18,061 bases of DNA from assembly GCA_050186955.1 (NCBI GenBank), contig JBFWXZ010000049.1, forward strand, positions 1-18,061. Direction: 5' to 3'. Of the stretch, positions 5,830-13,205 are shown in pieces. Each line of letters begins with the position of its first letter. The first letter of the stretch is position 1. Under the pieces are notes generated by a model. The model had not been told where the DNA came from, ran no database searches, and saw only the letters and a program-made list of their open reading frames with translations. The position numbers were made by a program, and so were the translations under genes. Source of the DNA: JACKJP01 sp050186955. GTDB taxonomy: Bacteria > Pseudomonadota > Alphaproteobacteria > Rhizobiales > Tepidamorphaceae.

Positions 5830-8037
5830 CTACGCCGCCTTCTTCCCGCCCTTCGCCGGGTTGAAGCGTCCGTAGAAGGTATCGCCTTTCTTCGCCATGT
5901 CGAGGAGCAGCTTGTTCGGCTTGAAGCGGGGCCCGTGCTTCTTCTCGAGCTTCCTGGCGAGATCGACGAAATTCTTCACGCCCATCATGTCGATATAGGA
6001 CAGCGTGCCGCCGGACCACGGCGCGAAGCCGAAGCCGAGGATCGAGCCGACATCGGCCTCGCGCACGTCGGTGACGACGCCTTCCTCGAAGCAGCGCGCC
6101 GCTTCCAGCGCCTGGGTCACCAGCAGCCGGTTTTCGATCTCGGCGATGTCGAAATCGTCCGCCGGCTTCGGCTGGACGATGTCCGACAGCCCCGGCCACA
6201 GCTTCTTCTCGCGGCCGTTGTAGTCGTAGAAGCCCTTGCCGGCCTTGCGGCCGTTGCGGCCGCGCTTGACCACCATTTCCTCCAGCAGCTTCTCCTGCGC
6301 GGGATGGATCGCCTTGGCGCCGAGGTCTTTCTTGGTCGCCTGCAGGATCTTCCACGCGAGATCGACGGCGACCTCGTCGTTGAGGGTCAGCGGGCCGACC
6401 GGCATGCCGGCCATCCGCGCGCCGTTCTCGATCATCGCCGGCGGCACGCCCTCCATCAGCATGAGATGGGCTTCCAGCATGTAGGCGGAGACCGAGCGGT
6501 TGGCGTAGAAGCCGCGCGTGTCGTTGACGACGATCGGCGTCTTGCGGATCGCCCGCACGAAGTCGAGCGCCACCGCCAGCGCCTTGTCGCCGGTCTTCTC
6601 GCCGAGAATGATCTCGACCAGCATCATCCGGTCGACGGGCGAGAAGAAGTGGATGCCGATGAACTCCTCCGGCTTCTTCGCCGTCTCGGCGAGCGAGGAG
6701 ATCGGCAGCGTCGAGGTGTTCGAGGCGAGGATCGCCGAGGCCTTCGCATGCGCCGAGATCTTCGACATCACGTCGATCTTGACCTGCCGGTCCTCGAACA
6801 CCGCCTCGACGACGAGGTCGCAGCCGGCGAGCTTCGAGTAGTCGGGCGTAGCGTCGATCAGCGACAGCACCTTCTGCTTGTCGGCCTCGGTGGCGCTGCC
6901 GCGCTGCATCGCCTTGGTCATGAGCTGGTCGGAATGCGCCTTGCCCTTGTCGGCGGTCTCCTGGTCGCGGTCGACCAGCACCACCGGGATGCCGGCGCGC
7001 GCCGTGACATAGGCGATGCCGGCGCCCATGAAACCGGCGCCGACGACGCCGATCTTCGAGAACCTGGTGTCGGGGATGCCGGCGGGGCGCCGCGCGCCCT
7101 TGTTGAGCTCCTGCATCGAGACGAACAGCGTGCGGATCATCGCGGCGGCCTGCGACGAGCGCAGCACCTGCGCGAAGTAACGCGACTCGACGCGCAGCGC
7201 GAGGTCCATCGGCAGCTGCAGCCCCTCATAGACCGAATGCATGATGCCGCGCGCGCCCGGATAGAGATCGTAGGTTTCGCGGCGGTAGATGGCGTTGGCC
7301 GGCGGGAAGGTCTGCATGCCGGCCTTGGAGTAGACGAGGCCGCCGGGCAGCTTGAAGCCGTCCATGTCCCAGGGCTGCGCGCCCTTGCCGCCGTCGGCGA
7401 TCCACTTCTTCGCCGCCGCGACGAGGTCCTTCGCCGGCACGACGTCGCCGAGGATGCGCATCGCCTTGGCCTTGTCGAACTTCAGCTCGCTGCCCTTGAG
7501 CAGCAGCGGCAGCGCGTCGATGGGCGCCAGCATCCGGGTCAGCCGCTGGGTGCCGCCGCCGCCCGGGAACAGGCCGATCTTGACCTCCGGCAGGCCGAGC
7601 CGGCCCTTCGGGTTGGCCGCCGCGATGCGGTGGTGGCAGGCCAGCGCGATCTCGAAGCCGCCGCCCAGCGCCGTACCGGTGATCGCGGCGACGAAGGGCT
7701 TGCCGCAGGTTTCCAGCCTGCGCAGGATCAGCGACAGCCGCCGGCTCTGGTCGAACAGCGTCTGCATCGCCGCCTCGGGCTTCTTCCTGACGCCCTTGTT
7801 GAACGCCGTGAGCAACCCTTCGAGCATCTTCAGGTCGGCGCCGGCGCAGAAGCTGTCCTTGCCCGAGGTCAGGACGCAGCCCTTGATCGCGTCGCTGGAG
7901 GACACCTCGTCGACCAGCTTCTCCAGATCGTCCATGACGTCCATGTCGATGACGTTCATCGACCGGTCCTTCATGTCCCAGGTCGCGACCGCGATGCCGT
8001 CCTTGTCCGTCTCGACGGTGAAATGGGTGTAGCTCAT
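5830..8037 (-). CDS. fadJ: Bifunctional enoyl-CoA hydratase/3-hydroxyacyl-CoA dehydrogenase (FadJ/FadB type)
   Basis: A 735-residue multifunctional beta-oxidation enzyme that hydrates trans-2-enoyl-CoA and oxidises L-3-hydroxyacyl-CoA with NAD+. The N-terminal crotonase domain (about 1-200) has the oxyanion motif FCAGADL (63-69) and both catalytic glutamates, E129 (ALGGGFEIAL) and E151 (GLPEVKIG). The NAD-binding domain begins at KIGVVGAGFMGAGIAY (328-343), with NTSTLP at 440-445 and the catalytic-region HFFSPV (H463). C-terminal 3HCDH domains follow, ending in a lysine-rich tail. Length and domain order are those of FadB/FadJ alpha subunits. The ATG at 8037 is preceded by GGGAGAA. The thiolase partner gene ends 25 bases upstream in the same operon, so the two probably form the trifunctional complex in the cytoplasm. 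It is assigned fadJ rather than fadB by general resemblance only. Confidence 0.95.
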   Translation of the reverse strand: MSYTHFTVETDKDGIAVATWDMKDRSMNVIDMDVMDDLEKLVDEVSSSDAIKGCVLTSGKDSFCAGADLKMLEGLLTAFNKGVRKKPEAAMQTLFDQSRRLSLILRRLETCGKPFVAAITGTALGGGFEIALACHHRIAAANPKGRLGLPEVKIGLFPGGGGTQRLTRMLAPIDALPLLLKGSELKFDKAKAMRILGDVVPAKDLVAAAKKWIADGGKGAQPWDMDGFKLPGGLVYSKAGMQTFPPANAIYRRETYDLYPGARGIMHSVYEGLQLPMDLALRVESRYFAQVLRSSQAAAMIRTLFVSMQELNKGARRPAGIPDTRFSKIGVVGAGFMGAGIAYVTARAGIPVVLVDRDQETADKGKAHSDQLMTKAMQRGSATEADKQKVLSLIDATPDYSKLAGCDLVVEAVFEDRQVKIDVMSKISAHAKASAILASNTSTLPISSLAETAKKPEEFIGIHFFSPVDRMMLVEIILGEKTGDKALAVALDFVRAIRKTPIVVNDTRGFYANRSVSAYMLEAHLMLMEGVPPAMIENGARMAGMPVGPLTLNDEVAVDLAWKILQATKKDLGAKAIHPAQEKLLEEMVVKRGRNGRKAGKGFYDYNGREKKLWPGLSDIVQPKPADDFDIAEIENRLLVTQALEAARCFEEGVVTDVREADVGSILGFGFAPWSGGTLSYIDMMGVKNFVDLARKLEKKHGPRFKPNKLLLDMAKKGDTFYGRFNPAKGGKKAA

Positions 8038-8062
8038 CTCGTTTCTCCCTGGCGGCCGCGGT

Positions 8063-9271
<1,209 letters not shown>

Positions 9272-9307
9272 CGTTTCCTCCAAACTTGAGTGTCTAGCTT
9301 GGCGCGC

Positions 9308-10465
9308 TCACAGGCTGCGCGCGATCAGCAACTTCATGATCTCGTTGGTGCCGCCATAGATGCGCTCGACCCGCGCATCCTTGTACATCCGGGCGATCGG
9401 ATATTCGTTCATGTAGCCGTAGCCGCCGTGCAGTTGCAGGCATTCGTCGATGATCCGGCACTGCAGGTCGGTGGTCCAGTATTTCGCCATCGAGGCCTCG
9501 ACCGCGCCGAGCTTTCCTTCCAGGTGCTGGGCGATGCAGTGGTCGGTGAAGACGCGGCCGACGGTCGCCTCGGTCTTGCATTCGGCGAGCTTGAACTGGG
9601 TGTTCTGGAAATCGATGACCGCCTTGCCGAACGCCTTGCGCTCCTTGACGTAGTCGAGGGTCACGGCGAGCGCCCGCTCGATGCGCGCCATCGCCTGCAC
9701 GGCGATCAGCAGCCGCTCCTGCGGCAGCTCGTTCATCAACTGGTAGAAGCCCTTGCCCTCCTCGGTGCCGAGCAGGGCGTCGGCGGGCACCCGCACCTCG
9801 TTGAAGAAGAGCTCCGAGGTGTCGTTGCCGGAAAGCCCGATCTTGTCGAGGTTGCGGCCGCGCTCGAAGCCGTCCGCGCCGTCGGTCTCGACCAGGAACA
9901 GCGAGGTTCCCTTGGCGCCGGCGGACGGATCGGTCTTGGCGACGACGACGATCAGGTTGGCGTTCTGCCCGTTGGTGATGAAGGTCTTCTGGCCGGAGAT
10001 GACGTAGCCGTTGCCGTCCTTCCTGGCGGTCGTCCTGACGCCCTGCAGGTCGGACCCGGCGGCTGGCTCGGTCATCGCGATGGCGCCGATCAGCTCGCCG
10101 CTCGCGAGCCTCGGCAGCAGCGATTTCTTCTGCTCCTCGGTGCCGTGATGGAGGATGTAGGGGGCGACGATCGCCGAATGCAGGGCGATGCCGAAATGGT
10201 CGACGCCGTGCATGCCGAGCTGGTGGGTGATGATCGACTCGTGGGCGAAGCTGCCGCCGGCGCCGCCATATTCCTCCGGCATCGCCGCGCAGAGCAGTCC
10301 CGCCTCGCCCGCCTTCTCCCAGGCCGAGCGCGGCACGATGCCGTCCTCGACCCACTTGTCGAAATCGGGAACCAGCTCGCGCTCCATGAAGCGCCCGGCA
10401 TGCTCGGCGAGCATCTCCAGCTCGTCGTTCATCCAGGCCGGCGCGGCGACGTCGAGTGCGCTCAT
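9308..10465 (-). CDS. Acyl-CoA dehydrogenase, long-chain (LCAD)-like
   Basis: A 385-residue FAD-dependent acyl-CoA dehydrogenase catalysing the first, alpha-beta desaturation step. FAD- and substrate-binding blocks are visible: AIAMTEPAAGSDLQGV (129-143), ISGQKTFITNG (156-166) and the C-terminal LHGGYGY and RIYGGTNEIM. The position held by the catalytic glutamate in short- and medium-chain enzymes is glycine here (YGGTNE), while ELPQERLLIA carries E250 in helix G, where long-chain and isovaleryl-CoA dehydrogenases have their catalytic base. The LPQERL and YGGTNEIMK-LIAR blocks closely resemble mammalian LCAD. The ATG at 10465 follows GGGAGGGAAG. It lies 30 bases after the 596-aa dehydrogenase gene and 36 before the thiolase gene. 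Electrons presumably go to ETF. Chain-length preference is inferred from motif placement. Confidence 0.94.
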   Translation of the reverse strand: MSALDVAAPAWMNDELEMLAEHAGRFMERELVPDFDKWVEDGIVPRSAWEKAGEAGLLCAAMPEEYGGAGGSFAHESIITHQLGMHGVDHFGIALHSAIVAPYILHHGTEEQKKSLLPRLASGELIGAIAMTEPAAGSDLQGVRTTARKDGNGYVISGQKTFITNGQNANLIVVVAKTDPSAGAKGTSLFLVETDGADGFERGRNLDKIGLSGNDTSELFFNEVRVPADALLGTEEGKGFYQLMNELPQERLLIAVQAMARIERALAVTLDYVKERKAFGKAVIDFQNTQFKLAECKTEATVGRVFTDHCIAQHLEGKLGAVEASMAKYWTTDLQCRIIDECLQLHGGYGYMNEYPIARMYKDARVERIYGGTNEIMKLLIARSL

Positions 10466-10495
10466 CGGTGTCTTCCCTCCCCTATGGCCGGCCGG

Positions 10496-12286
10496 TCAGA
10501 ACGCCTCCGCCGGCAGCGCCATCATGCTGTCGGAGCCGGTCTGGATGCGGGCGAGATGGGCGCCCGTCTCCGGCATCAGGCGCTCCATGAAGAAGCGTCC
10601 GGTCGCCAGCTTGGTCTCGTGGAAATCCTTGTCCGCGCCGGCCTCCAGCTTCTCCGCCGAGACGGCCGCCATGCGGCCCCACATGTAGCCGAGCGCCACG
10701 AGGCCGAAGAGATGCATGTAGTCGGTCGAGCCGGCGCCGGCATTGTCGGGCTTCTGCATGGCGTTCTGCATGAACCACATGGTCGCCGCCTGCAGATGGT
10801 CAAGGCCGCTCTTGAGGCTCTTGGTGAAGGGCGCGAGGGCTTCCCTGTCCTTGTTCTCGGCGATGAAGTCGCCGACTTCCTTGAAGAAGGCCATCACCGC
10901 GCGGCCGCCGTCGCGGCCGAGCTTGCGGCCGACGAGGTCCAGCGCCTGGATGCCGTTGGCGCCCTCGTAGATCATGGTGATGCGGGCGTCGCGGACGAAC
11001 TGCTCCATGCCCCATTCGGCGATGTAGCCGTGGCCGCCGTACATCTGTTGCGCCATCACCGTGTTGTCGAAGCCCTTGTCGGTGAAGACACCCTTGATGA
11101 CCGGCGTCAGCAGGCTGAGGAAATCCTCCGCCGTCTGCTTTTCCTTGTCGTCGGCGGAGCGGTGCAGCACGTCGGCGCGCAGCGCCGTGTAGAGGGCAAG
11201 CGCGCGCGCCGCCTCGTTGAAGGAGCGGATCGTCATCAGCACCCGGCGCACGTCGGGATGCACGATGATCGGGTCAGCCTTGCCGTCGGGGTTCTTCGGT
11301 CCCGTCAGCGCCCGGCCCTGCAGGCGCTCGCGGGCGTAGGTGACGGCGTTCTGATAGGCGACGATGGACTGGCCGAGGCCCTGCACGCCGACCGCCAGCC
11401 GCGCCTCGTTCATCATCACGAACATGGCGTTGAGGCCGCGATTCTCCTCGCCGACGAGCCAGCCCGTCGCCCCGTCATAGTTCATGACGCAGGTCGAGTT
11501 GCCGTGAATGCCCATCTTCTCCTCGATATTGCCGCAGGAGACCGCGTTGCGCTCGCCGGGATTGTTGTCGGCGTCGGGCAGGAATTTCGGCACCACGAAG
11601 AGCGAGATGCCCTTGGTTCCCTCCGGCGCGCCCTCTATGCGCGCCAGCACGAGGTGGACGATGTTGTCGGTCAGGTCGTGCTCGCCCGCCGAGATGAAGA
11701 TCTTCTGGCCGCTGATCTTGTAGGAGCCGTCCTTCTGCGGCACCGCCTTGGTGCGCAGCAGGCCGAGATCGGTGCCGCAATGCGGCTCGGTCAGGTTCAT
11801 CGTGCCCGACCACACGCCCTCCGCCATCTTCGGCAGGTAGGTCTGCTTGATCTCGTCATTGGCGTGGGTCAGCAGCGCCGCGAAGGCGCCCTGCGACAAG
11901 CCGGGATACATGCCCCAGGCGAGGTTGGCCGAGGAGATGAATTCCTGCATGACCGCGTTCAGCGTCTGCGGCAGGCCCTGGCCGCCGAACTCCGGCGGCA
12001 TCGACAGGCCGATCCAGCCGCCCTGCTTGTAGGTCTCGTAGGCGTCCTTGAAGCCGTCGGGAGTGGTGACGCTGCCGTCGTCGGCGCGCTTGCAGCCCTG
12101 TCGGTCGCCCACCTGGTTCAGCGGCGCCAGCGTCTCCTCGCAGAACTTCCCGCCTTCCTCGAGGATCGCCTCGACGATGTCGGGAGAGGCGTCGGAGAAG
12201 CCCGGCAGGTTGCCGTAGCGCTCGATGCGGAAGACGTCGTTGAGCAGGAAGAGAACGTCGGCGACCGGCGCCTTGTAGCTGGGCAT
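10496..12286 (-). CDS. Acyl-CoA dehydrogenase, large (~600 aa) type with extra C-terminal domain
   Basis: A 596-residue acyl-CoA dehydrogenase of the bacterial large type, with the standard core plus a C-terminal helical extension (about residues 460-596, resembling the PF12806-type domain). Visible motifs are NLTEPHCGTDLGLLRTKA (164-181), ISGQKIFISAGEHD (191-204) and the catalytic block MIYEGANGIQALDLVGRKL, with E441 at the usual short/medium-chain position. About 600 residues is normal for this group, which takes part in fatty-acid beta-oxidation in many Proteobacteria; related proteins also act on other CoA thioesters such as 3-(methylthio)propanoyl-CoA. It is the first gene of the beta-oxidation operon, with GGGAGG before the ATG at 12286. 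A putative MerR-type operator lies about 100 bases upstream. Confidence 0.94.
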   Translation of the reverse strand: MPSYKAPVADVLFLLNDVFRIERYGNLPGFSDASPDIVEAILEEGGKFCEETLAPLNQVGDRQGCKRADDGSVTTPDGFKDAYETYKQGGWIGLSMPPEFGGQGLPQTLNAVMQEFISSANLAWGMYPGLSQGAFAALLTHANDEIKQTYLPKMAEGVWSGTMNLTEPHCGTDLGLLRTKAVPQKDGSYKISGQKIFISAGEHDLTDNIVHLVLARIEGAPEGTKGISLFVVPKFLPDADNNPGERNAVSCGNIEEKMGIHGNSTCVMNYDGATGWLVGEENRGLNAMFVMMNEARLAVGVQGLGQSIVAYQNAVTYARERLQGRALTGPKNPDGKADPIIVHPDVRRVLMTIRSFNEAARALALYTALRADVLHRSADDKEKQTAEDFLSLLTPVIKGVFTDKGFDNTVMAQQMYGGHGYIAEWGMEQFVRDARITMIYEGANGIQALDLVGRKLGRDGGRAVMAFFKEVGDFIAENKDREALAPFTKSLKSGLDHLQAATMWFMQNAMQKPDNAGAGSTDYMHLFGLVALGYMWGRMAAVSAEKLEAGADKDFHETKLATGRFFMERLMPETGAHLARIQTGSDSMMALPAEAF

Positions 12287-12379
12287 GAAGCTGCCTCCCT
12301 CGTGCGCTTGCCGTGCGCCGGCGCCGCCGCCGGCGGAACGGGAATGGTGCGGGCCGTTGGCCGCCCGCCGCCACGCTAC

Positions 12380-12410
12380 TTACATGACCTTAACGTAAAG
12401 GTAAAGTCAG
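12380..12410 (-). promoter_or_regulatory. Putative operator/promoter of the beta-oxidation operon (site A)
   Basis: ACCTTAACGTAAAGGT at 12387-12402 is a 16-base inverted repeat with 7 of 8 base pairs matching, about 100 bases upstream of the first acyl-CoA dehydrogenase gene. On the minus strand it falls between CTGACT (12410-12405) and CATGTA (12386-12381), 18 bases apart, the placement typical of MerR-family operators between -35 and -10; both hexamers are weak. The -35-like hexamer overlaps the MerR gene's stop codon. Confidence 0.55.
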
Positions 12411-12871
12411 TTCGGCTGCGCTTCCTTCTCCTTCAGGATGCCTTCGACAATATCGCAAGTCCGCGTCAGTTCCGAGATGGCGGTATCAATTTCGGCCTTC
12501 TGCTCGCGCAGCCGCGCCACCTGCTCGCGGAACTTCGTCAGCGACACGCGCAGCTGCGTCACCTGGCCGTCGCGCAAATCGTAGAGATCCAGCATTTCCC
12601 GGATGTCGGTGAGCGGGAAGCCGACCTTCTTGCCCATCAGGATGAGCTTCAGCCGCGCCCGGTCGCGGCGGCTGTAGAGCCGCGTCATGCCGTCGCGGCG
12701 CGGATTCAGCAGGCCGCGATCCTCGTAGAAACGCAGGGCGCGGAGCGTCACGTCGAATTCGCGCGCCAGATCGCCGATGGTGAAGACCGTCTGGTGGCCG
12801 GGGACCGCCGACTTGCCGTCGACGGCCGAGTTGAGGATGGCCTGGGACAGGCCGGAGGTGGTGTCGTTCAT
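12407..12871 (-). CDS. MerR-family transcriptional regulator, probable regulator of the beta-oxidation operon
   Basis: A 154-residue MerR-type regulator. The winged HTH covers about residues 29-97, with FTIGDLAREFDVTLRALRFY then EDRGLLNPRR and LYSRRDRARL. A dimerising coiled coil lies at about 105-138, and a short tail carries the only cysteine (C139), so there is no metal-binding cysteine set. This short, cysteine-poor form resembles LiuR-like MerR proteins that control branched-chain amino acid or fatty-acid catabolism and respond to acyl-CoA-type ligands; the ligand here is unknown. I chose ATG 12871 over TTG 12886 because GGGAG lies inside the longer version, just upstream of the ATG. The gene sits on the operon's strand with 120 bases between. 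Palindromes at 12387-12402 and 12909-12924 suggest control of the operon and of itself. Confidence 0.92.
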   Translation of the reverse strand: MNDTTSGLSQAILNSAVDGKSAVPGHQTVFTIGDLAREFDVTLRALRFYEDRGLLNPRRDGMTRLYSRRDRARLKLILMGKKVGFPLTDIREMLDLYDLRDGQVTQLRVSLTKFREQVARLREQKAEIDTAISELTRTCDIVEGILKEKEAQPN

Positions 12872-12901
12872 TGGTTTTTCTCCCAAACCGATTGGCCGGG
12901 G

Positions 12902-12930
12902 GAATTAGTTGACGCTCGCGTTAATTTCAA
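12902..12930 (-). promoter_or_regulatory. Putative MerR-gene promoter with overlapping palindrome (site C)
   Basis: On the minus strand TTGAAA (12930-12925, 5 of 6 to consensus) and TAATTC (12907-12902, weak) are 17 bases apart. The interval holds TTGACGCTCGCGTTAA (plus strand, 12909-12924), an inverted repeat with 6 of 7 arm positions matching. It lies about 30-60 bases upstream of the ATG at 12871. The placement suggests autoregulation by the MerR protein. Confidence 0.5.
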
Positions 12931-12980
12931 CTCGGCGCCCATCACATTGGCGATGATCATCGTAACCGGCGTTGATCGGG

Positions 12981-13013
12981 GTGACGTACATTACGTTAAG
13001 GTAAGGTCATAAT
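12981..13013 (+). promoter_or_regulatory. Second copy of the operator core (site B)
   Basis: TTACGTTAAGGT at 12991-13002 is the exact reverse complement of the ACCTTAACGTAA core of site A (12387-12398), and TTAC/GTAA arms flank it (12991-12994, 13001-13004). On the plus strand GTGACG (12981-12986) precedes and CATAAT (13008-13013, 5 of 6 to a -10 box) follows, 21 bases apart, a long MerR-like spacing. The site may serve the PodJ-like gene side or be a distal operator for the MerR gene; direction is uncertain. Confidence 0.45.
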
Positions 13014-13068
13014 GCCCGTATTCTGGCTTCCGCGCAAGCCCGTCCGCGGCCTCTCCCGCGTGAAGGCC

Positions 13069-13083
13069 TTAACCACTTCTTTA
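13069..13083 (+). promoter_or_regulatory. CtrA-box-like site upstream of the PodJ-like gene
   Basis: TTAACCACTTCTTTA fits the CtrA recognition pattern TTAA-N7-TTAA with one mismatch (TTTA in the second half). It lies 122 bases before the ATG at 13206. CtrA is the alphaproteobacterial cell-cycle master regulator and polarity genes are typical targets. A single near-match in an AT-rich patch can occur by chance. Confidence 0.4.
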
Positions 13084-13205
13084 CCACGATCGTTAACGCT
13101 CCGCTGAGCCGGATTCCGCGCGGAACCGCCTTTGATTCTCTCTCGCGCGCCGGCCACGGGGTCGAAGAGACATGGGGTCCGGACGCGGATTCCTCGGAGA
13201 ACGAA

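Larger units (their letters stand above)
12872..13205. other. 334-base divergent intergenic region
   Basis: This gap separates the leftward MerR gene from the rightward PodJ-like gene and holds no convincing gene of its own. It contains the MerR promoter with a palindrome (12902-12930), a perfect 12-base palindrome CGATGATCATCG (12951-12962), a second copy of the site A core (12991-13002), a CtrA-box-like sequence (13069-13083) and GTTAAC at 13092-13097. Its base composition is visibly more AT-rich around 12900-13100 than the flanking genes. Confidence 0.7.

Noticed and set aside
9272..9283. Longer thiolase start (TTG at 9283)
   Set aside because: The added codons are the GGAGG ribosome binding site itself; ATG 9271 is at the right distance.
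12872..12886. Longer MerR start (TTG at 12886)
   Set aside because: The GGGAG ribosome binding site for ATG 12871 lies within the added codons.
9290..13012. 1240-codon open frame on the plus strand opposite the acyl-CoA dehydrogenase and MerR genes
   Set aside because: It lies antisense to three well-supported genes with catalytic motifs, and its translation is Arg/Ala/Gly/His/Asp-rich without a recognisable domain, as expected for a shadow frame in GC-rich DNA.
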